Assembly (NCBI RefSeq): GCF_000721605.1
Contig: NZ_JOIZ01000016.1
Coordinates: 62,001 to 126,000, forward strand
Origin: Streptomyces sp. NRRL S-37
Lineage (GTDB): Bacteria > Actinomycetota > Actinomycetes > Streptomycetales > Streptomycetaceae
DNA length: 64,000 nucleotides
Direction of reading: 5' to 3'
Positions 47,496 to 56,475 of this stretch are shown here, piece after piece. The notes under the pieces were generated by a model. The model made no database searches. It was given only the letters and a program-made list of their open reading frames with translations, and was not told the DNA's origin. Each line of letters opens with the position of its first letter. Positions within the stretch are counted from its first letter, which is position 1. The position numbers were made by a program, and so were the translations under genes.

Positions 47496-48497
47496 TCAGC
47501 CGACCAGGGCCGGGCCGGGCTCGGTGGCGGGTGCCGCGTTCCCCGTACGCTCCCTCAGCGCGCGGCCCAGGAGCACGGCGCCCAGACCCAGCGCTGCCCA
47601 CCAGGTCAGCGTCAGGGCGGGGCCGGCCGCCGCCGCGCCGTCGAAGAAGGACACCGAGCGCAGCAGCGACACGCCCGCCCCCGGCGGCAGCCACTGGCCG
47701 ATCGCCCCGGCCGGCTCGGGCAGCATCTCCGGCGCCGAGGACGCCCCTGAGAAGGGGTTGCCGATCAACATGATCACAAAGCCGCCGAGCGCGATGCCCG
47801 CCCGTCCGATCAGCGCCGCGAGTCCGGCGACGGCCGCACTCGTGGCCAGCGCGGCCAGCGCGAACGTGCCGGCCACCGCCCACCGGTTCCCCGGAACGGC
47901 GTCCAGCCAGTCGTGCGCCAGTGCCGCGGTCACCACGCCGACCAGGGCGGCGGAACCGGCCAGTGCGGCCACCGCGCGGGCGCCGCGCAGCCCCAGCAGC
48001 GTCACCGCGGCACCGGCGCCGATCCCGGCCAGGGCCAGCGGCAGCACGCTCGTGTTCAGGACCGCGCCGCGCGGGTCCTCCTCGGGGGCGGGCACCACGT
48101 CCACGGTGGCGACCTGACCGCCCGGGGCGGAGGCCTGAGAGGTCACCGCCTGCTGCAGCAGCTGGGCCACGACCGGACTCGCGGCGGACGCGGTGAGCAG
48201 TTTCGGCCCCTGCCCGGTGACGACGACCGCGCCGTACACCTCGCGGTCCTCGACCGCTTCCCGGGCGGCGGCCTCGTCCGCGTAGTGGTGGAGGTCGAAG
48301 GCGCCCTTTCGGTGCTCCAGCCGCTGCTCCACCGGCGCGGTCGCGGCGGCGGGGCCGGCCACGCCGAGCGGCAGGTCGCGGGGTGCCGTACGGGACGCGG
48401 GCCAGGCGAAGGCCCAGAGTGCCAGCGCCACCAGGACGGGGATCAGCAGCGTCACGGCGGCGACGCGACGACGCGGTGACAGGGTCGAAGGGGGCAT
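47496..48497 (-). CDS. YhgE/Pip-like (ABC-2-related) membrane protein, TetR-controlled
   Basis: A 333-aa membrane protein. One N-terminal helix (VAAVTLLIPVLVALALWAFAWP) precedes a roughly 130-residue extracytoplasmic domain (LPLGVAGPAAATAPVEQRL, YGAVVVTGQGPKLLTASAASP). Five to six C-terminal helices follow (LALAGIGAGAAVTLLGL, WAVAGTFALAALATSAAV, LALGGFVIMLIGNPFSG-like). This is the layout of YhgE/Pip and DUF3533 proteins, related to ABC-2 permeases. ATG 48497 is chosen because GGAG lies 6 nt upstream; ATG 48515 has none. It is divergent from a TetR gene, whose duplicated operators flank both starts, so induced efflux is likely. Confidence 0.8.
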   Translation of the reverse strand: MPPSTLSPRRRVAAVTLLIPVLVALALWAFAWPASRTAPRDLPLGVAGPAAATAPVEQRLEHRKGAFDLHHYADEAAAREAVEDREVYGAVVVTGQGPKLLTASAASPVVAQLLQQAVTSQASAPGGQVATVDVVPAPEEDPRGAVLNTSVLPLALAGIGAGAAVTLLGLRGARAVAALAGSAALVGVVTAALAHDWLDAVPGNRWAVAGTFALAALATSAAVAGLAALIGRAGIALGGFVIMLIGNPFSGASSAPEMLPEPAGAIGQWLPPGAGVSLLRSVSFFDGAAAAGPALTLTWWAALGLGAVLLGRALRERTGNAAPATEPGPALVG

Positions 48498-48518
48498 GAG
48501 GACTCCGGCGGTCATAAA

Positions 48519-48598
48519 GAAGGATCGTTCGTTTTAAGTTCATGGCCACCGTCCCGCGCGGCCCGCTCCTTGTCAAGAAGGAATGTTCGTTTTAGATT
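48519..48598. promoter_or_regulatory. Two direct-repeat operators and the leaderless tetR promoter
   Basis: Two 22-bp sites, starting GAAGGATCGTTCGTTTT (48519-48540) and GAAGGAATGTTCGTTTT (48577-48598), agree at 18 positions. The second lies exactly between a -35 (TTGTCA, 48570-48575) and -10 (TAGATT, 48593-48598) with a 17-bp spacer. The ATG of tetR is 6 bp further on, giving a leaderless mRNA that the TetR protein would repress. The first site covers the membrane-protein promoter. Confidence 0.7.
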
Positions 48599-48604
48599 TC
48601 GGTC

Positions 48605-49234
48605 ATGGCCCGCGTATCCCAGGAACACCTCGACGCCCGCCGCCGCCAGATCCTCGACGGCGCCGCCTCCTGCTTCGCCCGCAACGGCTTCCACGCCACC
48701 TCGATGCAGGACGTGCTCAAGGAGACGGACCTCTCCGCGGGCGCCGTCTACCGGTACTTCCGGGGGAAGGACGAGCTGATCACCGCGATCGTGACCGAGG
48801 TGCTCGACACGGTGCGCGGCATCCTCGAACAGGCCGCCCAGGAGAGCCCGCCGCCCACCCCGGACGTGCTCGTCCCGCAGGCCCTGACCCGGATGAGGGA
48901 GCAGCGGCCGGCCACCCTGGACGGAGGCGAGTGGATGTTCCCGCGACTGATGATCCAGGTGTGGACGGAGACCACGCGCAGTCCCGAGCTGGCGGCCGTG
49001 CTGAGGGAGGGGTACGACAACGTCCGCAGGGCCTGGGGGAGGGTGGCCGAGGGGTATCAGGACGCCGGTCTGATGCCCGCCGACGCCGACACTGACGCGG
49101 TGGCGCGGGCGATGATCGCGCTCGTGCAGGGGTTCGCCACTCAGATGGCGCTCTTCGGGGGGATCTCCGAGCGGACGCTGGGAGAGGGGATGCGGGCGTT
49201 GACGGCCATGGGTTCCGCCCGCGCGGACACCTGA
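48605..49234 (+). CDS. TetR-family transcriptional regulator
   Basis: A 209-aa TetR repressor. The HTH is ILDGAASCFARNGFHATSMQDVLKETDLSAGAVYRYFRGKDELI (residues 16-59 region) and the C-terminal ligand domain begins around residue 75. It is divergent from a YhgE-like membrane protein, the probable target, and should also repress itself through the operator in its -35/-10 spacer. The ATG lies 6 bp after the -10, with no ribosome binding site, so it is likely leaderless. The inducer is unknown. Confidence 0.93.
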   Translation: MARVSQEHLDARRRQILDGAASCFARNGFHATSMQDVLKETDLSAGAVYRYFRGKDELITAIVTEVLDTVRGILEQAAQESPPPTPDVLVPQALTRMREQRPATLDGGEWMFPRLMIQVWTETTRSPELAAVLREGYDNVRRAWGRVAEGYQDAGLMPADADTDAVARAMIALVQGFATQMALFGGISERTLGEGMRALTAMGSARADT

Positions 49235-49465
49235 CGGGTGGTGGTCGCCCCGGGGGCCGCGCCCCGTCCCCCTTCGGCCTGAACGGCCCCGTCCCCGACG
49301 CCGGACGGGCCGGAAGATCTCGGCCCGCTGAAGGCGCGTCCGATTGATGGAGCGTCAGTACCCGGTTATCGGATTGGCAAAGAACGGCCTCGAACCCTGT
49401 TCCCAGCCACCTCACAGCAGCGAGGATCCCCCTGCCCATCGCAACAACGCAGGGGGAGGCCCCAC

Positions 49466-51067
49466 TTGAGGGACAGCGGACCGAAGAGGCGGGCGGCAGC
49501 GCTCGGTTCGGCCGGAGTGCTCGTCACGGCGACGCTCATAGCCGGCGCCGTCGCGGCGCCCACGGCGAGCGCGACGGCGGACACCCACCACGGCAAGGAC
49601 CGCGAGGCCAGGGGCGTGGCGATCGCCGCCGCCCGGGCCGCGCGGACCGGCATCGACTGGCAGGACTGCCCCGCCGACTGGAACCTGGCCGAACCGATCC
49701 AGTGCGGCTGGGTCTCGGTGCCGATGGACTACGCCAAGCCGTACGGCAAGCAGATCAAGCTCGCCGTCGACCGCGTCGGCAACACCGGCACCAAGAGCGA
49801 ACGCCAGGGCGCGCTCCTGTACAACCCGGGCGGCCCCGGCGGTTCCGGCCTGCGCTTCCCGGCCCGGGTCACCGCCAAGAACCCGGTCTGGGCCGCCACG
49901 GCCAAGGCATACGACTTCGTGGGCTTCGACCCGCGCGGCGTCGGCAAGTCCGCGCCCATCTCCTGCGCCGACCCGCAGGAGTTCGTCAAGGCGCCCAAGA
50001 TGGACCCGGTGCCCCGCTCCGAGGCCGACAAGCGGGCCCAGCGCAAGCTCGCCCGCGAGTACGCCGAGGGCTGTCACGAGCGCAGCGGCGAGATGCTGCC
50101 GCACATGACCACGCCGAACACCGCGCGCGACCTCGATGTCATCCGCGCCGCCCTCGGCGAGAAGAAGCTCAACTTCCTCGGCGTCTCCTACGGCACCTAC
50201 CTCGGCGCCGTCTACGCCACCCTCTTCCCGGGCCACGTCCGCCGCATGGTCGTCGACAGCGTCGTCAACCCCTCCCGCGAGAAGATCTGGTACCAGGCCA
50301 ACCTGGACCAGGACGTCGCCTTCGAGGGCCGCTGGAAGGACTGGCAGGACTGGGTCGCGAAGAACGACGCGACCTACCACCTCGGAGACACCCGCGCCGA
50401 GGTCCAGGAACAGTGGCTCGCACTGCGCGCCACCGCCGAGAAGAACCCCCTCGGTGGCGTCGTCGGCCCGGCCGAGCTGATCTCCTTCTTCCAGAGCGCC
50501 CCGTACTACGACTCCGCGTGGGCCCCCACGGCGGCCGTCTTCAGCCAGTACGTCGCCGGCGACACCCAGGCGCTCGTCGACGCCGCCGCCCCCGACCCCT
50601 CCGACACGGCGGGCAACGCGGCCTCGGAGAACGGCAACGCCGTCTACACGGCCGTGGAGTGCACCGACGCCAAGTGGCCCGCCGACTGGCGCACATGGGA
50701 CCGCGACAACACCCGGCTGCACCGGGACCACCCGTTCATGACCTGGGCCAACGCCTGGATGAACCTGCCCTGCGCCACCTGGCCGGTCAAGCAGCAGACG
50801 CCCGTCGACGTCCGGTCCGGCAAGGGGCTGCCGCCGGTGCTGATCGTCCAGTCCGAACGCGACGCGGCCACCCCGTACGCGGGCGCCGTCGAACTGCACC
50901 AGCGGCTCAGGGGATCCCGCCTCATCACCGAGCGGGACGCCGGGTCCCACGGCGTCACCGGCCTGGTCAACCCCTGCGTCAACGACCGGGTGGACACCTA
51001 CCTGCTCACCGGCGAGGTGGACCGGTCCGACGTGACCTGCGCACCGCACGCCACGCCGAAGCCGTAA
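49466..51067 (+). CDS. tap: Secreted tripeptidyl aminopeptidase (alpha/beta hydrolase, S33)
   Basis: A 533-aa exported peptidase like the Streptomyces Tap/Slp family that removes tripeptides from secreted proteins. A Sec signal occupies about residues 1-37 (RRAAALGSAGVLVTATLIAGA, cleavage near SATA). The catalytic elements are the oxyanion loop NPGGPGGSG, nucleophile FLGVSYGTYLGAVYA, acid VQSERDAATPYAGAV and His in DAGSHGVTG. Paired Cys (CPADW/IQCGW, CATW, CVND, CAPH) suggest disulfides. The TTG start at 49466 is preceded by AGGGGGAGG at 6-7 nt. Confidence 0.93.
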   Translation: MRDSGPKRRAAALGSAGVLVTATLIAGAVAAPTASATADTHHGKDREARGVAIAAARAARTGIDWQDCPADWNLAEPIQCGWVSVPMDYAKPYGKQIKLAVDRVGNTGTKSERQGALLYNPGGPGGSGLRFPARVTAKNPVWAATAKAYDFVGFDPRGVGKSAPISCADPQEFVKAPKMDPVPRSEADKRAQRKLAREYAEGCHERSGEMLPHMTTPNTARDLDVIRAALGEKKLNFLGVSYGTYLGAVYATLFPGHVRRMVVDSVVNPSREKIWYQANLDQDVAFEGRWKDWQDWVAKNDATYHLGDTRAEVQEQWLALRATAEKNPLGGVVGPAELISFFQSAPYYDSAWAPTAAVFSQYVAGDTQALVDAAAPDPSDTAGNAASENGNAVYTAVECTDAKWPADWRTWDRDNTRLHRDHPFMTWANAWMNLPCATWPVKQQTPVDVRSGKGLPPVLIVQSERDAATPYAGAVELHQRLRGSRLITERDAGSHGVTGLVNPCVNDRVDTYLLTGEVDRSDVTCAPHATPKP

Positions 51068-51085
51068 CACCCACGCCGTACGGCA

Positions 51086-51119
51086 CGAGGGGCGGCCGGA
51101 ACTCCCCGGCCGCCCCTCG
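51086..51119. terminator. Hairpin terminator between tap and plsC-like genes
   Basis: CGAGGGGCGGCCGG and CCGGCCGCCCCTCG form a perfect 14-bp stem with a 6-nt loop, between two convergent genes. It can act in both directions. Confidence 0.8.
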
Positions 51120-51137
51120 CCCGTGCGCGCACCGGGA

Positions 51138-51866
51138 TCAGCCCAGCGGCATGCGCGGGAAGCGGCGCTTGTCCGCCCCGCGCTCGGCGTCCTGGGCCTT
51201 GGCGACGGCCGCGTACTGGTCGACGTACTCCTGCCCGGACAGGGTGAGGATGGCGTACATGAGCTCGTCGGTGGCGGCGCGCAGGACCGCCTTCTCGTTC
51301 TCCATCCCCGCGTAGCGCGAGAAGTCCAGCGGCTTGCCGAAACGGATCACCACCGGGTGGATCCGGGGGATCTTCCTGCCGGGCGGCTGGGCCTCGAACG
51401 TGCCGATCATCGCGCAGGGGATCACCGGGACGCCCGCCTTGAGGGCCATCACCGCGACACCGACCTTGCCCTTGTAGAGGCGGCCGTCGTGCGAACGCGT
51501 GCCCTCCGGGTAGATGCCCAGCAGTTCTCCCTTGCCCAGCACGCCGAGGCCCTCCCGGATGGCGGCCTGCCCGGCCTCCTTGCCGGAGCGGTCCACGGGG
51601 ATCTGCCCCGCGCTGCGGAAGAAGAACGCCGTCAGCCGGCCCTTGAGGCCGGGGCCGGTGAAGTACTCGGCCTTGGCGAGGAAGGTGATGCGCCGCTTGA
51701 GCACGGCCGGCATCAGGAAGTGGTCCGAGAACGACAGGTGGTTCCCCGCGACGATGGCGGCGCCGGACGACGGCACGTGCTCCAGGCCCTCTATGCGCGG
51801 CCGGAAGACCAGACGCAGCAGCGGGCCCAGCAGCACGTACTTGAGCAGGTGGTAGAACAAGGACAC
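51138..51866 (-). CDS. PlsC-type 1-acylglycerol-3-phosphate acyltransferase
   Basis: A 242-aa lysophospholipid acyltransferase. The HX4D motif GNHLSFSDHF (about residues 42-51) and the acceptor motif LGIYPEGTRSHDGRLYKGK (about 118-136) are clear; VPVIPCAMIGTFEAQPPG is the fourth conserved block. It makes phosphatidate or transfers acyl chains to a related lysolipid at the membrane. A hydrophobic N-terminus (LLKYVLLGPLLRLVF) could bind the membrane. GTG 51866 is the start, with CGGAG 9 nt upstream. Confidence 0.93.
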   Translation of the reverse strand: MSLFYHLLKYVLLGPLLRLVFRPRIEGLEHVPSSGAAIVAGNHLSFSDHFLMPAVLKRRITFLAKAEYFTGPGLKGRLTAFFFRSAGQIPVDRSGKEAGQAAIREGLGVLGKGELLGIYPEGTRSHDGRLYKGKVGVAVMALKAGVPVIPCAMIGTFEAQPPGRKIPRIHPVVIRFGKPLDFSRYAGMENEKAVLRAATDELMYAILTLSGQEYVDQYAAVAKAQDAERGADKRRFPRMPLG

Positions 51867-52025
51867 GCTCCTCGACTCCGGCGGACGGGCGGTACCGCCG
51901 CGTCCCGGCAGGCCGTCCGGCACGTCGCGGGGTGCCAGTCTAGGCGCGGGCGGTGCGGCCCGGCATCAGGTTCGACGCGACCGGAAGGCACCGTGCCGGA
52001 CGGCCGGCCGAGTAGGCTCGGACGC

Positions 52026-52481
52026 ATGCGGATCTCCGTCTCCTCCGACATGGACGAACCCGTGGCCCGCGCCCTCCTCGCCGAACTCCGCGAGCGCGGC
52101 CACGAGGTACGCGCGCACGGCGCCCTGAACCCCGGGGACGATCCGCGATGGGCCGTCTGCTCGGAGGCGGCGGCCCGTGAGGTCGCCGCAGGCACCGCCG
52201 ACCAGGCGGTGGTGTGCTGCTGGACCGGCACCGGCGCCTCGATCGCCGCGAACAAGGTGCCCGGTGTCCGGGCCGCCCTGTGCACGGACGCCTACACGGC
52301 GGACGGCGCGCGCCGCTGGAACGACGCCAACGTGCTGGCGATCGGCCTGCGGCTGACGTCCGGGCCGCTGCTGACGGAGATCCTCGACGCCTGGTTCGCC
52401 GGCGCGCCCAGCGACGACCCGGAGGACCGGCGCAACGTGGAACACACCGCACGCCTCGACCGGGAGCGCACCGGCCCCTGA
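52026..52481 (+). CDS. RpiB/LacA/LacB-family sugar-phosphate isomerase-like protein
   Basis: A 151-aa protein of the RpiB fold. The active-site Cys is in VCCWTGTGASIAANKVPGVRAAL (about residues 63-85), corresponding to the RpiB CGTGxGxSIAANK motif, and the family ARRWNDANVLAIGLR follows. RpiB interconverts ribose-5-phosphate and ribulose-5-phosphate. This sequence starts with ISVSSDMDEPVARALL where RpiB has a GxDHAG-type start, so the His of that motif is absent and the substrate may differ. It stands alone between convergent or divergent genes. Confidence 0.85.
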   Translation: MRISVSSDMDEPVARALLAELRERGHEVRAHGALNPGDDPRWAVCSEAAAREVAAGTADQAVVCCWTGTGASIAANKVPGVRAALCTDAYTADGARRWNDANVLAIGLRLTSGPLLTEILDAWFAGAPSDDPEDRRNVEHTARLDRERTGP

Positions 52482-52644
52482 CCCGCCCGCGGCCGTACGA
52501 CGGCCGGCGCCGTGCCGCCGGTGGCGCCACCCGGGAGGCGGCGCTCGGCGCGCTGTACGGCCGGCCCGCCCCCCTGGCCGACGCCGGCCCGTGCCCGGGG
52601 GACCGCCGCGTAGTCGATCGGCGCTTCCGCCATGGGCCCTCGGC

Positions 52645-55158
52645 TCACCCCAGTGGCTCGGTCAGTGGCTGCTCCGCCCAGATGATCTTCCCCTCGGGGA
52701 CGAACCGGGTGCCCCACCGCTGGGCGAGCTGCGAGACCAGCAGCAGCCCGCGCCCGCCCTCGTCCATCGCGCGGGGATGCCGGAGATGGGGTGCGGTGGC
52801 GCCGCCGTCGAACACCTCGCACACCAGCGCCCGCTCGTGGATCAGCCGCAGCCGCACGGGGCCGCCGGCGTGCCGTATGGCGTTGGTGACCAGTTCGCTG
52901 ACGACCAGCTCCGTGGTGAAGACCAGGTCGTCCAGCCCCCAGCGGGCCAGCTGCCGGGTGCTGGTCCTGCGGGCCTCGGCCACGACCGCCGGGTCCGCCG
53001 GCAGGTCCCAGACCGCGATCCGTCCGGGAGCGAGACGTTTGGTACGGGCCATCAGCAGGGCCACGTCGTCGTACGGTCTGGCCGGGACCAGCATGTCGAC
53101 CACCGCACGGCAGCTCGGCTCGAGCGCGGTCGCGCTGCCCCGCAGGGCCTGCCGCAGCCGTTCGCGGTCGGTCTCGTCAGGTGAGGGCCTTCCGTCGGGC
53201 GAGGGCTTCCCGCCGGTCAGCAGACCGTCCGTGTGCAGGGCGAGCGTGCTGCCCTCGGCCAGGGTCAGCTCCACCGCTTCGAACGGCGGGCCGCCCACAC
53301 CGAGCGCCGGTCCCTGCGGGAGGTCGACGAAGGCGACCGTGCCGTCGGGTGCCACCACGGCGGGCGCGGGATGGCCGGCGGCCGCCATCGTGCACTGCCC
53401 GGTCACCGGGTCGTAGACGACGTACAGACAGCCGGACCCGACGGACCGGCCGGGGAAGTCCCCGGACTCCCCGTCGCCCTCGTCCCGTGCCAGCCGGGAC
53501 GCCAGGTCGTCCAGATGGGCGAGCACCTCCTCGGGCGGCAGGTCGATCGCGGCCAGCGTCCGTACGGCGGTGCGCAGCCGGCCCATGGCCGCGGCGGCGT
53601 CGATGCCGTGCCCCGGCACCTCGCCGACGACCAGGGCGACACGGGCGCCGGACAGCGGGATCAGGTCGTACCAGTCACCGCCCAGCCCGGTCAGCTCGTC
53701 CGCCGGGCGGTAGCAGGCGGAGACCTCCACGGCGTCCTGCTCGGGCAGCCGGCGGGGCAGCAGACTGCGCTGCAGGACCAGCGCGGCGTCCCGCTCGCGG
53801 GTGTAGCGCCGGGCGTTGTCCACGCAGACGGCGGCGCGGGAGACGAGGTCCTCGGCCAGATGGAGGTCGTCCTCGGTGAAGGGGTCGTGCCGACGGCGGA
53901 AGAACGCGGTGATGCCCAGGGTGACGCCCCGGGCCCGGACCGGGACGATCATCGCACTCCGCAGGCCGAGCTCCAGGAAGGTGGACTCCCGGCCGCCCGG
54001 CGGCGTGGCCCATGCCAGGGCGAGCGGGTCGAGCCGCTCCTGGAGCCAGGACCGGCCCGTGGTCAGACAGCGCACCGGCGGGGAATCCGCCAGGTACCAC
54101 AGGACCGTCCCGGTCTCCACGGCCGCCCGCGGCAGGTCCTCGTGCAGCGACCGGTCGCCCGCCCGGCACAGCGGCACCCGGCCGGAACCGGTGGGCGGGC
54201 CCGGCTGGACCTCGGCGCCGCGCAGCACCGGCTCCAGCAGCTCCACGACAACGTAGTCCGCGAGTTCCGGCACGGTCACGTCCGCCAGTTCCTGCGCGGT
54301 GCGCAGGACGTCCAGGGAGCGGCCGATGTGCTTGCCGGCCCGGTCGAGCAGGGCGAGGCGCTGACGGGCGCGGTGCCGCTCGGTGACGTCCACGACGGTG
54401 TAGTACACGCCCTTCGGGCGGCCCCGGGCGTCGTCGAGGCGGGTGAACGACAGCACGTGCGCGGTCTCGCGCAGCGGTGCCGAGCGGGCCCGGCCGACAA
54501 GCTCGTAGCCGACCACCTGTTCCCCGGTGTCCAGGACGTGCCGCATCCGCTCCTCGACGGCCTCGGCGTCCAGCCCCGGCTGGATGTCCGCGAACCGCAG
54601 CCCCAGGCGCCGCCCGGCCGGCCCGCCGCCGAACTGTTCGAGCGCGGCGTTGGACCACACGAAGCGCAGCTCCGTGTCCACGATCGCGATGCCGATCGGC
54701 GTCCCGGTGACCATCTGCTCCAGCATGGCGCGGCTCATGTCCCAGCCGGGCGCGTCGGCCAGCTCCGACAGCAGGACCAGCAGCGACGAACGGCCCCGCG
54801 GCTCCACGGTCGGCGTGATCCGCACCATCACCGCGACCGGCCGCCCGTCCTGGTGCCGGGCCGTCAGCAACCCCGCCCAGTCGCCGCCCGAGCGGCACCG
54901 CTCGACCAGGTCCGGCACCCGCTCGGCGTCCTCGGGGACCAGCAGCTCGGCGAACTTGCGGCCCACGGCCTCGGCGGCGCGGTACCCCAGCAGCCGCTCG
55001 GCCCCGGCGGTCCAGCTCGACACCATGCCGTGCGGATCGAGCAACAGGGGAACGGCGTCGGCCACATCGAACCCTTGCCGGGCAACGTCCTGCTCCTTGT
55101 GTCCGCCCACGGCCGGCCTCTCTGTCGCTGAGAGTGGTCCATCCCCTCTTGTCCCCAT
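52645..55158 (-). CDS. Multidomain SpoIIE-type phosphatase (PAS-PAS-GAF-PP2C-HATPase)
   Basis: An 837-aa soluble signalling protein. Two PAS domains (about residues 30-135 and 150-265), a GAF domain (about 280-455), a SpoIIE/PP2C phosphatase (about 480-695) and a C-terminal RsbW-like HATPase (about 705-835; ELVVSELVTNAIRHAGG, DEGGRGLLLVSQLAQRWG) are visible. It should dephosphorylate an anti-anti-sigma factor and may bind or phosphorylate the same partner. GGDWYD and YDDVALLMAR keep metal Asp residues, but the central GD motif reads VVGEVPGHG (Asp to Glu). GAAGGG 5 nt before ATG 55158 sets the start. No sigma-factor genes are adjacent. Confidence 0.9.
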   Translation of the reverse strand: MGTRGDGPLSATERPAVGGHKEQDVARQGFDVADAVPLLLDPHGMVSSWTAGAERLLGYRAAEAVGRKFAELLVPEDAERVPDLVERCRSGGDWAGLLTARHQDGRPVAVMVRITPTVEPRGRSSLLVLLSELADAPGWDMSRAMLEQMVTGTPIGIAIVDTELRFVWSNAALEQFGGGPAGRRLGLRFADIQPGLDAEAVEERMRHVLDTGEQVVGYELVGRARSAPLRETAHVLSFTRLDDARGRPKGVYYTVVDVTERHRARQRLALLDRAGKHIGRSLDVLRTAQELADVTVPELADYVVVELLEPVLRGAEVQPGPPTGSGRVPLCRAGDRSLHEDLPRAAVETGTVLWYLADSPPVRCLTTGRSWLQERLDPLALAWATPPGGRESTFLELGLRSAMIVPVRARGVTLGITAFFRRRHDPFTEDDLHLAEDLVSRAAVCVDNARRYTRERDAALVLQRSLLPRRLPEQDAVEVSACYRPADELTGLGGDWYDLIPLSGARVALVVGEVPGHGIDAAAAMGRLRTAVRTLAAIDLPPEEVLAHLDDLASRLARDEGDGESGDFPGRSVGSGCLYVVYDPVTGQCTMAAAGHPAPAVVAPDGTVAFVDLPQGPALGVGGPPFEAVELTLAEGSTLALHTDGLLTGGKPSPDGRPSPDETDRERLRQALRGSATALEPSCRAVVDMLVPARPYDDVALLMARTKRLAPGRIAVWDLPADPAVVAEARRTSTRQLARWGLDDLVFTTELVVSELVTNAIRHAGGPVRLRLIHERALVCEVFDGGATAPHLRHPRAMDEGGRGLLLVSQLAQRWGTRFVPEGKIIWAEQPLTEPLG

Positions 55159-55197
55159 CTTCACCCTTCGGGCGGGATGAGGGCTTCCTGGGATACG

Positions 55198-55241
55198 CCG
55201 TCCCCCGCCGGGCCACCGCCGGGCCCTTCCGCGGGGGACGG
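55198..55241 (-). terminator. Probable terminator after rocD
   Basis: CCGTCCCCCGC and GCGGGGGACGG form an 11-bp perfect stem with a 22-nt GC-rich loop, ending 7 bp beyond the rocD stop on its transcript side. Confidence 0.55.
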
Positions 55242-55248
55242 CGGGGGC

Positions 55249-56475
55249 TCAGACCTGCCGGGCCAGGACCTTCTCCAGGGTGCGCAGGGCACCCTGCAGC
55301 TCCTCCGCCGTGACGGTCAGCGGCGGGGCCAGGCGGACGGTGGAGCCATGGGTGTCCTTGACCAGGACGCCCTCCCGCATCAGGCGTTCGCTGATCTCGC
55401 GGCCGGTGCCGAGCGCCGGGTCGACGTCCACGCCCGCCCACAGACCGCGGGAGCGGAACCCGACCACGCCCTTGCCGACGAGCGCCTCCAGACCCTCGCG
55501 CAGGAGCACGCCCAGTTCCGCCGCCCGGCGCTGGAACTCGCCCGTCTCCAGCAGCTCCACCACGGCCGTACCGACCGCCGCGGCCAGCGGATTGCCGCCG
55601 AAGGTCGACCCGTGCTCACCCGGATGGAGCACCTCGAGCACCTCCCGCCGGGCCACCACCGCCGACACCGGGACGATGCCGCCGCCCAGCGCCTTGCCGA
55701 GCAGCACCACGTCCGGGACGACCGACTCGTGCTCCACGGCGAGCGTGCGGCCGGTGCGGCCCAGCCCCGACTGGATCTCGTCCGCGACGAACAGGCACCC
55801 CGCGCGGCGCGTCAGCTCCCGCACCCCGGTGAGGTAGCCGTCGTCCGGGACGATCACGCCCGCCTCGCCCTGGACCGGCTCGATCAGCACCGCCGCAGTC
55901 GTCTCGTCGACCGCCGCCTCCAGCGCCGCGAGATCGTTGTACGGCACCACCCGGAAGCCCGGGGTGAAGGGGCCGAACCCGGCCCGCGCGACCTCGTCGG
56001 TCGAGAAGCTCACGATCGTCGTCGTACGACCGTGGAAGTTGTCCGCCGCCACCACGATCGTCGCCCGGTCCGCCGGGACGCCCTTCACGTCGTAGGCCCA
56101 CTTGCGGGCCACCTTGATCCCGCTCTCCACCGCCTCCGCGCCGGTGTTCATGGGCAGCACCATGTCCAGCCCGGTCAGCGCGGCCAGCCGCTCCGCGAAC
56201 TCCGCGAGCCGGTCGTTGTGGAACGCGCGCGAGGTCAGCGTGAGCCGGTCGAGCTGGCGGTGCGCCGCCTCGACCAGCGCCGGATGCCGGTGGCCGAAGT
56301 TGAGCGCCGAATAGCCGGCCAGCATGTCGAGGTACCGCCGGCCCTCCACGTCCTCCACCCACGCGCCCTCCGCGCGGGCGACGACCACGGGCAGCGGGTG
56401 GTAGTTGTGCGCGAGGACCGGCTCCTCCGCGCCGATCAGCTCGGCGGACGTACGCGCGGGGACGACAGCAGTCAT
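55249..56475 (-). CDS. rocD: Ornithine-oxo-acid aminotransferase
   Basis: A 408-aa class III PLP aminotransferase that turns ornithine into glutamate-5-semialdehyde, leading to glutamate or proline. Features are HNYHPLPVVVARAEGAWVEDVEG, MLAGYSALNFGHRHP, LPMNTGAEAVESGIKVARKW, IEPVQGEAGVIVPDDGYL, VADEIQSGLGRTG and the PLP-Lys in LLGKALGGGIVPVSAV. The ATG overlaps the stop of the DDAH-like gene (ATGA), so the pair is translationally coupled. The arrangement rocD + amidinohydrolase + AsnC-type regulator matches arginine-degradation loci in other actinobacteria. Confidence 0.94.
   Translation of the reverse strand: MTAVVPARTSAELIGAEEPVLAHNYHPLPVVVARAEGAWVEDVEGRRYLDMLAGYSALNFGHRHPALVEAAHRQLDRLTLTSRAFHNDRLAEFAERLAALTGLDMVLPMNTGAEAVESGIKVARKWAYDVKGVPADRATIVVAADNFHGRTTTIVSFSTDEVARAGFGPFTPGFRVVPYNDLAALEAAVDETTAAVLIEPVQGEAGVIVPDDGYLTGVRELTRRAGCLFVADEIQSGLGRTGRTLAVEHESVVPDVVLLGKALGGGIVPVSAVVARREVLEVLHPGEHGSTFGGNPLAAAVGTAVVELLETGEFQRRAAELGVLLREGLEALVGKGVVGFRSRGLWAGVDVDPALGTGREISERLMREGVLVKDTHGSTVRLAPPLTVTAEELQGALRTLEKVLARQV

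Noticed and set aside
49235..49465. Additional small gene between tetR and the aminopeptidase gene
   Set aside because: No frame in these 230 bp has a start with a ribosome site and a plausible protein; it is treated as leader/promoter.
52482..52644. Small gene between the RpiB-like and SpoIIE-type genes
   Set aside because: Only antisense-type Arg/Ala/Pro-rich frames are seen; no ribosome site or strong hairpin was found.
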